The position numbers and the translations under genes were made by a program. The notes beneath the pieces are model-generated. The model saw only the letters and a program-made list of their open reading frames with translations, ran no database searches and had not been told where the DNA came from. Positions 43,875 through 53,164 of a DNA stretch of 64,000 nt are shown here, one piece after another (the stretch's first letter is position 1; the number at the start of each line of letters is the position of its first letter). The DNA comes from Verrucomicrobiota bacterium (GTDB taxonomy: Bacteria; Verrucomicrobiota; Verrucomicrobiia; Opitutales; Opitutaceae): assembly GCA_016222805.1 (NCBI GenBank), contig JACRQG010000004.1, positions 289,201 to 353,200 of the forward strand, read 5' to 3'.

Positions 43875-46379
43875 GTGCGCGGGCTTGAAGTCGCCGGGGC
43901 AACGACCGACCTTGCCCCGGTGCAGCGCCTCCCCCGGTGGATTCAGTCTCCGCTTGCCCGCGCGATCCTGCTGGTCGCGGCGGTGGTGGCTGCCTACGCG
44001 GGATCGCTCGGCGGCGGTTTCCTCTGGGACGACGACCTGCACATTACCGCCAACCCGACGATTGTGGGTCCCCTCGGCCTGAAGGAGATCTGGACGACCT
44101 CCCGGGCCAACTACTTTCCCCTCGTCCTGACCAACTTCTGGCTCCAACACGCGGCGTGGGGGCTGGAGCCGTTCGGCTACCGCGTGGTGACGTTGCTGTT
44201 TCACGCCGGGGCGGCGGTGCTGCTGTGGCGCGTGTTGCTTCGCCTGCGCGTGCCGGGCGCCTGGCTTGGGGCTGCCCTCTGGGCCCTCCATCCCGTGCAG
44301 GTCGAGTCGGTCGCCTGGATTTGCGAACTGAAGAACACGCAGTCCGCGGTCTTCTTCCTCGCCGCGGCGCTCTGGTATGCGCGCTGGCTGGAGGCGCGAG
44401 GTTCGACGGCGGTGGCGCAACCCGCAGCTGGCCGGTCGGGCCCCTATCTCGCGGCCCTGGGTTTCGGCGTACTCGCCCTGCTCAGCAAGCCGTCGACCGT
44501 CATGCTGCCGGTGGCGCTTGCGTTGATCGCGTGGTGGCAACTGCGTCGGGTGGTGTGGCGCGACCTGCTGCCGCTGGTGCCGTTCTTCGCCCTGTCGGCA
44601 ATGGCGGCCGGCTGGACCATCTGGGAGCAGAAGTATCATTCCGGCGCGGCGGGCGAAGCCTGGAACCAGACGCTGCCCGAGCGCTGCGTCATCGCCGGTC
44701 GGGCAATCTGGTTTTACCTCGGCAAACTCGCGTGGCCCGAACCACTGATCTTCATTTACCCGCGCTGGGAGATTTCCGCGCGCAGCGTGGCGGCGTTCCT
44801 TCCCCTGGTCGCGGCCCTGGGAACGCTGGTCGCCCTCGGGTGGGCTCACCGCCGCCGGGCGGCCGCCGCCGCCTTTTTCGCCGGCGCGTACTTCGTCGTC
44901 CTGCTGTTTCCCGTGCTCGGCTTCTTCAGCGTCTATTTCTTCCGGTACTCGTTCGTCGGGGATCATTTCCAGTATCTCGCCAGCATGGGGCCGCTCGCAC
45001 TGGCGGCGGCTGCCCTGGGGCTGGCTTGTCAGCGGGGTGACCCCGCCCTGCACGAGCCGGCGACGACTCCCCCCGCACGCGCGACGAGGCCGTCGCGCCC
45101 ACCGGAGGTGGGCTCGATGCTTTCGGGCCTGTTGCCCTGGATCGGCGGGCCAATCCTGGTCGGGCTCGCAGTTCTCACCGCGCGGGAAGCCCGCGAATAC
45201 CTCAGCCACGAATCCCTCTGGCGCGCGACGCTGGCGCGGAACCCGGAGGCCACCATGGCCTGGCTCAACCTCGGCGATGCCTACGTCAAGCAGGGGCGGC
45301 TCGACGAGGCGATCGCGACCTTCACCCACGTCACGCGGATCCGCCCGACAGAGGTGGACGCTTACAACGACCTTGGGGGCGCCCTCCTGCTGGCGGGCCG
45401 TCCGGCCGAGGCCCGGCCGATGCTCGAACGGGCCGTCGCACTCGCGCCGCACCGCGCCGAGATGCACAACAACCTCGGTAATGCCCTCCGGGGCTTGGGC
45501 CGGAAGGACGACGCGGTCCGCTCCTTCCGCCGCGCCCTGGAGTTGGATTCTGAATACGCAGAGGCCCACGGCAACCTCGGGGCGGAGCTGGCCGAACTCG
45601 GGCGCGCGGCCGAGGGGATGGTCCATTTCGAGGCGGCCCTGCGCCTGGCCCCGGCCAGTGCCTCGGCAAACAACAACCTCGGCATCGCGTTGCGCGTGCA
45701 GGGCCGATACGAGGAGGCCGTCGTCCGCCATCGCGAGGCGCTGCGGCTCAAGCCGGACTTCGCCGAGGCCCGCTCCGACCTGGGCTACACCCTGGCCCTG
45801 GCCGGTCGGATCGACGAGGGGGTGGCGCTGGTGCGCCAGGCCGCGGGGCAGCGGCCGGGGCACGCGGGTATCCGGGGCAATGCGGGGCGGGTGCTCGCCC
45901 TGGCGGGCCGCACGGGGGAGGCGCGGGAGCACTTTGTGAAAGCCGTCGAACTCGCGCCCGAATCGGCCGAGGCCCGCAACAACCTGGGCACGGTGCTGGC
46001 GCAACTCGGCGAGGGAGCGGCGGCCCGGGACGAGTTTGCCCGGGCGGTCGCGCTGGCGCCGGATTTCGCCCTGGCCCGCGCCAACCTGGGCAACGCCCTC
46101 TTCGCCAGCCAGCGCTGGCTGGAGGCGGCGGAGCAGTTCGAGACCGCGCTGCGACTGCGCCCCGGCGACGCCGATTGGCTGGTCCGCCTGGCCGTGGCGC
46201 GGGTCAACGGTGGACGCGTGACGCAGGCGGTGGAGCCGTTCGCCGAGGCCCTGCGCCTGCGCCCCGAGGCCGCCGAATGGCACGAGCAGTTTGCCCAGGT
46301 CCTGCGCGCGGTGGGGCGCGCCCGCGAAGCCCTGGAACATTTCGAGCGTGCGGCCGAGCTGCGACGCGTGCGCCGGTAG
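43875..46379 (+). CDS. TMTC-like membrane protein with TPR repeats
   Basis: 834 residues. The N-terminal ~440 residues carry about ten transmembrane helices of GT-C-like topology, with a WDDD motif in the first loop (~50-53) and SFVGDHFQYLASMGPLALAA (~358-377), features shared with the animal TMTC O-mannosyltransferases and their bacterial relatives. From ~450 to the end there are about ten tetratricopeptide repeats (WLNLGDAYVKQGRLDEAIATF and so on). Glycosyl transfer is only suggested. GTG start; an ATG is absent nearby. Between two helices (~386-411) a polar RGDPALHEPATTPPARATRP stretch is encoded by two palindromic repeats. Confidence 0.85.
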   Translation: MRGLEVAGATTDLAPVQRLPRWIQSPLARAILLVAAVVAAYAGSLGGGFLWDDDLHITANPTIVGPLGLKEIWTTSRANYFPLVLTNFWLQHAAWGLEPFGYRVVTLLFHAGAAVLLWRVLLRLRVPGAWLGAALWALHPVQVESVAWICELKNTQSAVFFLAAALWYARWLEARGSTAVAQPAAGRSGPYLAALGFGVLALLSKPSTVMLPVALALIAWWQLRRVVWRDLLPLVPFFALSAMAAGWTIWEQKYHSGAAGEAWNQTLPERCVIAGRAIWFYLGKLAWPEPLIFIYPRWEISARSVAAFLPLVAALGTLVALGWAHRRRAAAAAFFAGAYFVVLLFPVLGFFSVYFFRYSFVGDHFQYLASMGPLALAAAALGLACQRGDPALHEPATTPPARATRPSRPPEVGSMLSGLLPWIGGPILVGLAVLTAREAREYLSHESLWRATLARNPEATMAWLNLGDAYVKQGRLDEAIATFTHVTRIRPTEVDAYNDLGGALLLAGRPAEARPMLERAVALAPHRAEMHNNLGNALRGLGRKDDAVRSFRRALELDSEYAEAHGNLGAELAELGRAAEGMVHFEAALRLAPASASANNNLGIALRVQGRYEEAVVRHREALRLKPDFAEARSDLGYTLALAGRIDEGVALVRQAAGQRPGHAGIRGNAGRVLALAGRTGEAREHFVKAVELAPESAEARNNLGTVLAQLGEGAAARDEFARAVALAPDFALARANLGNALFASQRWLEAAEQFETALRLRPGDADWLVRLAVARVNGGRVTQAVEPFAEALRLRPEAAEWHEQFAQVLRAVGRAREALEHFERAAELRRVRR
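45030..45109. repeat. GC-rich palindromic repeats inserted in a coding sequence
   Basis: AGCGGGGTGACCCCGCCCTG and CGCGACGAGGCCGTCGCGCC then CACCGGAGG, the same pair seen between genes elsewhere, lie in frame in the TMTC-like gene and encode an extra polar loop. Confidence 0.75.
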
Positions 46380-46393
46380 GGGAGTGGAGCGTT

Positions 46394-46443
46394 CCTGTGG
46401 GCGCGACGGCCTCGTCGCGCCGCGGGGCGGAGTGGTCCCGCCG
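46394..46443. repeat. GC-rich palindromic repeat pair
   Basis: CCTGTGGGCGCGACGGCCTC then GTCGCGCCG followed by CGGGGCGGAGTGGTCCCGCC, between the TMTC-like and DUF4178 genes (convergent), a possible bidirectional terminator. Confidence 0.7.
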
Positions 46444-46499
46444 GCATTCCAACCGTATCGAACCCGGACCGGGTCCGGTCGTGCGAGGCTCTAGGCGGG

Positions 46500-47726
46500 C
46501 TACTTCGTGGCGGCCGGGGCCGAGCCCAACGCGGCGAGAACGGCGCCCTCGTCGACGGCGCGGCCGCGCTGCAGCGTGAGACCCGATTCGCTCCAGCGGG
46601 CCACCCACCAGTCGGCCCCGCTGGCGGCGACGAAGCCGTACTGCCGGCCGGCGGGCAGGCCGGCCCCGGCGGCTCCGCCCTCGACGGTGCGCACCTGCGA
46701 GAGAAACAGCTCCGTGATGGTCGCCCCGGCTTGTCCAAACTGCACCATCGTGCCCTGGCGCTGCGCGGCGGCGACAAACGGCGTGAAGGTCGCCGGGGAG
46801 TCCACCGCTTCAAACAGGTGCCATTGGCGGGTGCCGCCCGAAAGTCCCTGGACCAAGAACGCGGGCCGCCCTTCGCGACTGGAGAGCTGGTATTCCCGTC
46901 GTTCGAAACGTCCTCGGGTGCGCCCGATCTCCACGAGGGCCTGGGCGGCGACGGTGTAGGTGTCGCGACCCAGTTCGCCGCGGGCGCCGATCGGCAGTCG
47001 CAGGGCCGGCGCCGGCTGGAGTTTCTGAACCACGGTCGGGCTGGAGGAGCCGGCGCCCTTCCGCCACGAGCAGAACGAATTGCCGGCCAGGAGGGCGATG
47101 ACCGCCACCGCCCCGTGCACAAACTTGGTCACGAGACTTCCCGAGTCCGACCCGGAGGAACGCGAAAAGGACTGCGCGGCGTCCCGAAATGACGACACGG
47201 CTCCAGACGTCGGACCGCTGGCCGACAGGCCGAAGGCGGCGGACACGGCGTCCTCGGTCAGGTCGCGCCCTTCGTAGAACTCGATCTCGGCCCCGGTCCA
47301 GCTGGCGACGTACATGTGCTCGCCGCCGTCGGCGTTGAGGAAATCCGCGAGGTCGCCGATCTCCACGCCCTCTGGCGGCGTGCCCTCGATGTGGTAGACC
47401 CGGGAGCGATCGACCAGGGTGATCTCCAGGGGGCCGCTGCCGAAGTCGACCGTGTCGCCGACGCGCTTGCGGGCCGCCTCCGCGGCGGTCAGCGATCGCC
47501 CCGGGGTGATCGCCTGGAAGAGTTTCCACTCGGGGCCGTCCTCGGTCTCCTCGTACACGAGCGTGCCGGAGTTCCCCTGGGCGTCGACGAGGTTGAACTC
47601 GTTCCAGTAGTAGCGCTCGCCGTCGAGCTCGACTCCGAGCACGACCCGGCCGACGACTGTGACCGACCAGCCGTGGAGGGCGCCGCGGGCGCCGATGCGT
47701 AGGGCAGTGGGGTTGTCGAAGGACAT
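46500..47726 (-). CDS. DUF4178-domain protein (two copies)
   Basis: 408 residues beginning MSFDNPTALRIGARGALHG. Two DUF4178-like modules: ~5-150 (IGARGALHGWSVTVVGRVVLGVELDGERYYWNEF) and ~225-400 (IGARGELGRDTYTVAAQALVEIGRTRGRFERREYQL), separated by a membrane helix (~190-210, FVHGAVAVIALLAGNSF) with cysteine after it. DUF4178 proteins are found near PspA, DUF350 and polyamine- or ATP-grasp-type genes. Last gene of the cassette; one base separates it from the ATP-grasp stop. Confidence 0.85.
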   Translation of the reverse strand: MSFDNPTALRIGARGALHGWSVTVVGRVVLGVELDGERYYWNEFNLVDAQGNSGTLVYEETEDGPEWKLFQAITPGRSLTAAEAARKRVGDTVDFGSGPLEITLVDRSRVYHIEGTPPEGVEIGDLADFLNADGGEHMYVASWTGAEIEFYEGRDLTEDAVSAAFGLSASGPTSGAVSSFRDAAQSFSRSSGSDSGSLVTKFVHGAVAVIALLAGNSFCSWRKGAGSSSPTVVQKLQPAPALRLPIGARGELGRDTYTVAAQALVEIGRTRGRFERREYQLSSREGRPAFLVQGLSGGTRQWHLFEAVDSPATFTPFVAAAQRQGTMVQFGQAGATITELFLSQVRTVEGGAAGAGLPAGRQYGFVAASGADWWVARWSESGLTLQRGRAVDEGAVLAALGSAPAATK

Positions 47727-47727
47727 G

Positions 47728-48855
47728 TCAGCCTCCCGGGAAAAAGTGTGGCACGAAGCGACTGAGGTTGCCCGTGATCCGCCGGCTGTCCTCGCGGAGC
47801 CCGAGCCCGGCCGGCTCGTGGTCGACCACCCAGACGCCGCAGATCGGGCGATGGCCGTCGAACACCGGCAGCTCGGCCGCCGCCTGGTAGACGAAGCCCT
47901 CTTCGCCGTAGTCGCCCGTGGACTCCTCGACCGCGACGCCGCCCTCGAACCACGTGACATTGGCCCCCTCGCGGCTGAGCTTGGGCTTGCGCACGTGCCG
48001 GGTGCCAAGCGGCGCGGGGGTTTCGAAGGCCGGCAGGAGGTGGGGATGATCCGGATACAACTCCCACAGCACCGGCAGCAGGCCCTTGTTGCTCAGCAGC
48101 ATCTTCCAGGCGGGTTCGATCCAGCGCACCGGTTCCCCCGCGAGGTGCTGGCCGAAGGACTCCGGCCACAGCCATTCCCAAGGGTAGAGTTTGAAGGCGT
48201 GGGTGACGGCGTGATCCTGGAGATCCACAAACTGCCGGCTGCTTTCGGCCCACCCGAGGTCTTCGATGTGCACGGCCCGGGTGTCGACCCCGGCCTGCAG
48301 CGCGGTGTCGCGCAGGTAGAGCACGGTCTGCTCGTCCTCCGGGTTGTCCTTCACGCTGCAAAAGTGAACCGTTGTGCCCGCCCAGCGTCGCCACGCCTCG
48401 ATCAGCCGCTCGTGGAGGGAGTTGAACTGGTCCGCGGCCGGCCGCGTGTCCTGCAGCCAGAACCACTGGGCCACGGCAGCCTCGACGAGCGCGGTGGGGG
48501 TGTCGGCGTTGTATTCGAGCAGTTTCGGCTCTCCGCGGCCGTCGAAGGCGAGATCGAAGCGCCCATACAGGCTGAAATCGTCGCGCTCCCACGAGCGGAG
48601 AATCACCGGGATCGCAGCCTCGGGAATGGCGAGCCGGTCCCACCAGCCGCGGGCGATGATCTGCTCCGCGGCGTCGATGCACAGGTAATGCAGGGTGTGC
48701 GCCGCGCGCTCGAGGACGTCGATCTCCCCGGCGGTGAACTCGTAGCAGGCCGTCTCATCCCAGTACGGTCCGTCGTCGTGAGTGTGGTAGGTCAGGCCGA
48801 TGGCCTCCACCTTCTCACGCCAGTCGGGCCGGGGCGGACAGCGATGCCGTTGCAT
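47728..48855 (-). CDS. Glutathionylspermidine synthase-like ATP-grasp ligase (YjfC/YgiC type)
   Basis: 375 residues. ATP-grasp enzyme related to the synthetase half of glutathionylspermidine synthase. Visible signatures: the KPKLSREGANVTWFEGG loop, LLEYNADTPTALVE, GRFDLAFD and FKLYPWEWLWPE. It lacks the amidase domain of E. coli Gss, so it belongs with the single-domain YgiC/YjfC group that are thought to ligate an unknown amine or peptide. Start ATG overlaps the stop of the upstream gene (ATGA), giving tight coupling to the DUF350 gene and the small secreted protein. Confidence 0.88.
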   Translation of the reverse strand: MQRHRCPPRPDWREKVEAIGLTYHTHDDGPYWDETACYEFTAGEIDVLERAAHTLHYLCIDAAEQIIARGWWDRLAIPEAAIPVILRSWERDDFSLYGRFDLAFDGRGEPKLLEYNADTPTALVEAAVAQWFWLQDTRPAADQFNSLHERLIEAWRRWAGTTVHFCSVKDNPEDEQTVLYLRDTALQAGVDTRAVHIEDLGWAESSRQFVDLQDHAVTHAFKLYPWEWLWPESFGQHLAGEPVRWIEPAWKMLLSNKGLLPVLWELYPDHPHLLPAFETPAPLGTRHVRKPKLSREGANVTWFEGGVAVEESTGDYGEEGFVYQAAAELPVFDGHRPICGVWVVDHEPAGLGLREDSRRITGNLSRFVPHFFPGG

Positions 48856-49247
48856 CAGGAGCTGGTGAACCGCGAGTGCGACGTGCTGCCAAAGCCATCG
48901 CGCACCACCACGGGGGTCGAGGACCGCGGGAGATCCGTGCGCGCCGCCTGCGCGGCCTGGGCGGCGCTGGGCGTCGGCGTCGAGATGTTGACGATGCTGC
49001 GGTGCGGGGCCGGGCCCCACTGGCCGCCGTAGTAATACTGGCCCCGTTGGGCGTCGTAGTGGTTGTACGGGAGCGGATAGAAGCCCTGGAAGGGGGCGTG
49101 GTAGTGGCCCGCGCCCTGGATGAACGTGTCGTTGGTGTAGTAGTTTTCCGGAGTGATGCGCGGCTCCGCCGCCGCCGCGCACGTTCCGGCGAGGCCGGCC
49201 GTGAAGCCGCCCAGCAGCAGGCGTTGGACGCGGCGGCTGCGTTTCAC
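48855..49247 (-). CDS. Small secreted protein of the ATP-grasp cassette (YgiB/YjfM-position)
   Basis: 130 residues from a GTG start that overlaps the DUF350 stop (GTGA). A hydrophobic segment (LLLGGFTAGLAGTCAAAA) is a probable signal peptide. The mature part is Tyr-, Gly- and Pro-rich (HYDAQRGQYYYGGQWGPAPHR) and ends VRDGFGSTSHSRFTSS, loosely like the RGGFG tail of YgiB/DUF1190 proteins, which stand next to YgiC/YjfC in E. coli. Could be the ATP-grasp substrate; that is inference. Confidence 0.7.
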   Translation of the reverse strand: MKRSRRVQRLLLGGFTAGLAGTCAAAAEPRITPENYYTNDTFIQGAGHYHAPFQGFYPLPYNHYDAQRGQYYYGGQWGPAPHRSIVNISTPTPSAAQAAQAARTDLPRSSTPVVVRDGFGSTSHSRFTSS

Positions 49248-49546
49248 CCGAGCATCGCCGCGGCGATGATGATGCACACCCCGAGAATCACCGCGGCGGC
49301 GACGATGGACGCCGCGACGTTCTTGTTCTCGATGATCTCCTTGTGGAGGTCACCCGGCGTGCACTTGTCGAAGAGCTTGTAGCCGGCGATCGCCGCCAGG
49401 ATGCCGATGGCGGCAAACAGCAGCATGTAACCGATGGCCTGGCCGAGGCTCTGGGCGTGCCAGCTGGCGTTGGCGTCGGCGGCGCGGGCCGGCACGGCGG
49501 CAACCAGCGCGAGGGAAACAAGACCGGCGGGGAGGCGGAGTTTCAT
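49244..49546 (-). CDS. DUF350 membrane protein (YjfL-like)
   Basis: 100 residues: signal-like N-terminus (~1-22, ending PARA), helix ~38-58 (IGYMLLFAAIGILAAIAGY), a short loop KLFDKCTPGDLHKEIIENKN typical of DUF350 repeats, and helix ~77-99. One DUF350 repeat where E. coli YjfL has more helices. First gene of the four-gene run (DUF350, small secreted, ATP-grasp, DUF4178), comparable with the yjfL-yjfM-yjfC end of the E. coli yjf operon. Confidence 0.88.
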   Translation of the reverse strand: MKLRLPAGLVSLALVAAVPARAADANASWHAQSLGQAIGYMLLFAAIGILAAIAGYKLFDKCTPGDLHKEIIENKNVAASIVAAAVILGVCIIIAAAMLG

Positions 49547-49667
49547 GAACGCGGGGAAGTGTCCGAGTGCGATAGGTCAGCCGGTCGCGGGTGTCAACGA
49601 CCCGACAGAACCCGCGAGCGGGAGGATTCAGGTTGTCAACCGGCGCCGCGGACGGTCGTTTGTCGGC

Positions 49668-50351
49668 ATGCATTCTCGTACCCCTCGGATTGCGGTCCTG
49701 CCGGGTTCACGCCCGGCGTGGTGGTTGGGCGCGCTGGCCTTGACGCTGGCCGCCGGGTCTCCGGCGTGGGCCCAGCTCGGTGCCCGCTCCACCGAGCAGT
49801 GGCTGAAGACCCTCGAATCGCAGAATCGCGTGCTGCGCCTGAAGGTCGACGACGTCATCGCCTCGCTGAAACTGCCGGCGCGGGCGGTCGTGGCGGACAT
49901 CGGCGCGGGGGCGGGGGCCTTCACGCTGCCGCTGGCGAAGGCCGTGGCGGCCGGTGGCCGCGTTTACGCGGTCGACATCGATCAGGGGCTCGTCGACCAC
50001 ATTGTGAAGAAGGCCGGGGAGGCGAAGCTGGCCAATGTGCAGGGCGTGCTCGGCAAGTTCACCGATCCGGCCCTGCCGGCCCGCGACGTGGACCTCGCCT
50101 TCATCTACGACGTCCTGCACCACATTGAAAGCCGTGCGGAATACCTGCAGCACCTCGCGGGTTACCTGAAGCCGGGCGGGCGGATCGCGGTGATCGATTT
50201 CTATCCGGAGATCGGCCCGCACCGGAATGAGCCGGCGCTGCAGACCACCAAGGAACAGACGCGCCAGTGGATGGCGGCCGCGGGACTGCGGATCGCGGCC
50301 GAGTACCGTCTGTACGACGACAAGTGGTTTGTCGTGTACGCGAAGCTGTAG
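49668..50351 (+). CDS. Exported class I SAM-dependent methyltransferase
   Basis: 227 residues. An N-terminal ~1-36 segment (AWWLGALALTLAAGSPAWAQ) looks like a Sec signal peptide, although SAM-dependent enzymes are normally cytoplasmic. The methyltransferase domain is complete: SAM loop VVADIGAGAG at ~74-83, YAVDID, DLAFIYDVLHH and GGRIAVIDFYP. Substrate unknown. Divergent from the DUF350 cassette, whose start is 121 bases away. The hydrophobic segment could instead be a membrane anchor. Confidence 0.8.
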   Translation: MHSRTPRIAVLPGSRPAWWLGALALTLAAGSPAWAQLGARSTEQWLKTLESQNRVLRLKVDDVIASLKLPARAVVADIGAGAGAFTLPLAKAVAAGGRVYAVDIDQGLVDHIVKKAGEAKLANVQGVLGKFTDPALPARDVDLAFIYDVLHHIESRAEYLQHLAGYLKPGGRIAVIDFYPEIGPHRNEPALQTTKEQTRQWMAAAGLRIAAEYRLYDDKWFVVYAKL

Positions 50352-50447
50352 GCGGGATTCCTGCGGATGGGCTAGGCTTCGGGGATGGCTGTGCTGGGAG
50401 CAGCCCGGCGTCTTTCGCCCGCGGCGTCGCGACCACGAGACGGCTGG

Positions 50448-50474
50448 CGCGGGGCGAGGGCGCCCCGCCCACGT
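50448..50474. repeat. GC-rich palindromic repeat
   Basis: GCGGGGCGAGGGCGCCCCGC followed by CCACGTG, in the gap before glcD. Confidence 0.7.
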
Positions 50475-50568
50475 GACGCGGAGACCTGCAGCGTCGCGGA
50501 CGGGCGCAGCGCGCGGGAAAACTCCGCGCTCGTCTTCGGAGAGGGAAATGCGCGAAGATGACGTCTGA

Positions 50569-52026
50569 ATGAGCAGCTCCGCATACTCCCCCGTGCTTCG
50601 CCGGCTCGTGGCGTTGCTGCCGGCGGGGCGCGTGCTGACGGGGCCGGCCCAGCTGGCGGCGTACGAAAGCGACGGGCTCACGGCGTTCCACGCCCGCCCG
50701 CTCGCGGTGGTGGTTCCGGAGACGCAGGAGGAGACGATTGCGGTCGTGCGGTTCTGCCACGCGGAGAAGCTGCCGTTTGTGGCGCGCGGAAGCGGCACCA
50801 GCCTGTCCGGCGGATCCCTGCCGGTGCCCGACGGCATCGTGATCGCCCTCAACCGGCTGAACCGCCTCGTCCGGCTGGATCCGGCGCAACGGGTGGCGGT
50901 GGTCGAGCCCGGCATCGTCAACCTCGCCGTGACGGCGGCGGCGCAGCCGCATGGCCTGCACTTCGCCCCGGATCCGTCGAGCCAGCCCGTGTGCACGATC
51001 GGCGGCAACGTCGCGTTCAACGCGGGCGGCGCGCATTGCCTGAAATATGGGATGACCTCGAATCACGTCCTCGGCTTGAAGGCCGTGCTGGCGACGGGCG
51101 AGGTGGTTGAATTCGGCGGACCGAGCCGGGAGCAGATCGGTCCCGACTGGACCGGGCTCTTCGTCGGCAACGAGGGACTCTTCGGCGTCGCGCTGGAGGT
51201 GACGCTTCAGCTCCTCCCGCGGGCCGAGTGCTTCCACACCGTGCTCGCCGGCTACGCGACGCTGGAACAGGCGGGTGATGCGGTGGCGGCGGTGGTGGCC
51301 AGCGGGCTGCTCCCCGGGGCGATCGAGATCATGGAGAAGCTCGCCCTCGAGGCCGCGACGGCGGCGGTGCACGCGGAATATCCTCCCGGGTGCGAGGCGG
51401 TGCTGATCGTGGAATTGGAGGGACCGCGCGAGGTCGTGGCGGTGGAACGCGGACGCCTCGAGGAGATCCTGGCGGCGAGCCAGCCGGTCGAAATCCGGCC
51501 GGCGCGCGATGCCGCGGAGCGGATGGCGATCTGGAAAGGCCGCAAGAGCGCCTTCAGCGCGGTCGGCCGGCTGTCGCCCGACTTCATCGTGCAGGACGGC
51601 GTGGTGCCCCGGCGCCGCCTCGGCGAGGCGTTGCGCAAGATCAACACCTGGTCGCGGGAAATGGGCATTCGTTGCGCCAACGTCTTTCACGCCGGCGACG
51701 GCAACCTGCATCCGCTCATCCTCTACGATGGGCGCGTGGACGGGGCGCTGCAGCAGGCGGAGGAGCTGGCGGGGCGCATCCTGCGCATGTGCGTGGAGAT
51801 GGGAGGATCGATCACGGGCGAGCACGGCATCGGCGTGGAGAAGCGCGACTATCTCGGGGTGATGTTCGCGCCGGAGGAGGTCGACCTGCTGCGCCGCCTG
51901 CGCGCGGCGCACGATCCCTTCGGTCTCGCCAACCCCGGCAAGATGTTCCCCGAGAGCTCCGCGCCGGCGCTGGCCCAGTCCGGACTCCATCCGCTGGAAA
52001 AGTCCGGCGTGATCTCCCGGGAGTGA
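50569..52026 (+). CDS. glcD: Glycolate oxidase subunit GlcD (FAD-binding)
   Basis: 485 residues, FAD-linked oxidase. PCMH-type FAD domain ~40-215 ([29 protein letters not shown]), FAD-oxidase C-terminal domain after it with [14 protein letters not shown] and [13 protein letters not shown]. With GlcE and GlcF it oxidises glycolate to glyoxylate and feeds electrons to the respiratory chain; a D-lactate dehydrogenase role is also possible for this family. First gene of glcDEF. ATG at 50569. Confidence 0.93.
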   Translation: MSSSAYSPVLRRLVALLPAGRVLTGPAQLAAYESDGLTAFHARPLAVVVPETQEETIAVVRFCHAEKLPFVARGSGTSLSGGSLPVPDGIVIALNRLNRLVRLDPAQRVAVVEPGIVNLAVTAAAQPHGLHFAPDPSSQPVCTIGGNVAFNAGGAHCLKYGMTSNHVLGLKAVLATGEVVEFGGPSREQIGPDWTGLFVGNEGLFGVALEVTLQLLPRAECFHTVLAGYATLEQAGDAVAAVVASGLLPGAIEIMEKLALEAATAAVHAEYPPGCEAVLIVELEGPREVVAVERGRLEEILAASQPVEIRPARDAAERMAIWKGRKSAFSAVGRLSPDFIVQDGVVPRRRLGEALRKINTWSREMGIRCANVFHAGDGNLHPLILYDGRVDGALQQAEELAGRILRMCVEMGGSITGEHGIGVEKRDYLGVMFAPEEVDLLRRLRAAHDPFGLANPGKMFPESSAPALAQSGLHPLEKSGVISRE

Positions 52027-52034
52027 ACCGCCCC

Positions 52035-53123
52035 ATGGCCGACGCCCGACCCCCGATGAGCTCACCCTGCCAACCTGCCACCCTGGCCGAACTGGCGGAG
52101 GCCGTGCGCAGCGCCCCGCGCGTCATCGCCGTGGGAGCGGGAACCAAGCCGCGGTTGGCGCAGATCGCCGGATCCTGCATGCGGATTTCGACGGCGAAGC
52201 TCACGGGCTTCATCGAATACGAGCCGAGCGAATTCACCTTCACCGCCCTGGCGGGCACGCCGGTCCGGGAGATCGCCGCGATCCTGGCGGAGCGCGGGCA
52301 GTACCTGCCGTTTGATCCGATGCTCGGCGAGGCGGGGGCGACGCTGGGCGGCACGGTCGCGGCGGGAGTGAACGGACCGGGGCGTTGGCGGTATGGCGGC
52401 CTGCGCGACTTCATCCTCGGGGTGCGGTTCGTCGATGGCGCCGGGCGGGTGTTGCGCATGGGCGGCAAGGTCGTGAAGAACGCGGCCGGCTTCGACCTGC
52501 CGAAGTTCTTCGTCGGCAGCGCGGGACGGTTCGGCGTGTTGGGCGAAATTTCCTTCAAGGTCTTCCCGCGGCCGGCCGCGACGCGGACGCTGCGCCTGCG
52601 GGCGGCCGACGATGCCGCGCGGGTGCAGATCCTCACGGCCGGCGCCGCCGCACGCTGGGAACTCGACGCGATCGACGCCGCCCTGGACGAGCCGGCGGTG
52701 TACGCCCGGCTCGCGGGCCCCGAGCCGGCGCTCGGCGGGCTCGCGGCGGAAATTCTCGGACGTTTCCCGGGAGAGGAGCTGCCGCCGGACGAAGCGCGCG
52801 AGCGCTGGCGCGCAGTGGGCGAGTTCGCCTGGGCCCCGCCGGGCGGTTCGCTGGTGAAGCTGGTGATCACCCCGCTGCAACTCCCGGAGGTGGCCGCGTG
52901 GGTTAGGGTGCAGGAAGGAGCGCGGGCTTGGTGCAGCGCGGGCGGCAACGTGGTGTATGTGGCCCGGCCGGCGGGGGCCGCCTGGCCGGCGAGCCCGTGG
53001 CCGGGCCTTCGGCTGCGCGGAGACGGCGAGCTCTGGCTCGGGCCGCGGCGCAGCTACGCCGTGCAGGAGGCGGTGAAGGCCACGCTCGATCCGGAGAAGC
53101 GCTTTCCCGGCCTGGAGGAGTAA
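52035..53123 (+). CDS. glcE: Glycolate oxidase subunit GlcE
   Basis: 362 residues, short FAD-binding partner of GlcD. PCMH fold seen in LAELAEAVRSAPRVIAVGAGTKPRL and LGGTVAAGVNGPGRWRYGGLRDFILGV. ATG at 52035 is preceded at proper distance by GGGAG; a GTG at 52023 overlapping the glcD stop is possible. Follows glcD by eight bases and precedes glcF by 41, so the three are one operon. Confidence 0.9.
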   Translation: MADARPPMSSPCQPATLAELAEAVRSAPRVIAVGAGTKPRLAQIAGSCMRISTAKLTGFIEYEPSEFTFTALAGTPVREIAAILAERGQYLPFDPMLGEAGATLGGTVAAGVNGPGRWRYGGLRDFILGVRFVDGAGRVLRMGGKVVKNAAGFDLPKFFVGSAGRFGVLGEISFKVFPRPAATRTLRLRAADDAARVQILTAGAAARWELDAIDAALDEPAVYARLAGPEPALGGLAAEILGRFPGEELPPDEARERWRAVGEFAWAPPGGSLVKLVITPLQLPEVAAWVRVQEGARAWCSAGGNVVYVARPAGAAWPASPWPGLRLRGDGELWLGPRRSYAVQEAVKATLDPEKRFPGLEE

Positions 53124-53164
53124 CGACCGATCACCCCGGGGGAAAACACGGCCAGCCGAACCAC

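Noticed and set aside
43674..46340. Minus-strand open frame opposite the TPR protein
   Set aside because: Arg/Gly-rich shadow; TPR periodicity and membrane helices are on the plus strand.
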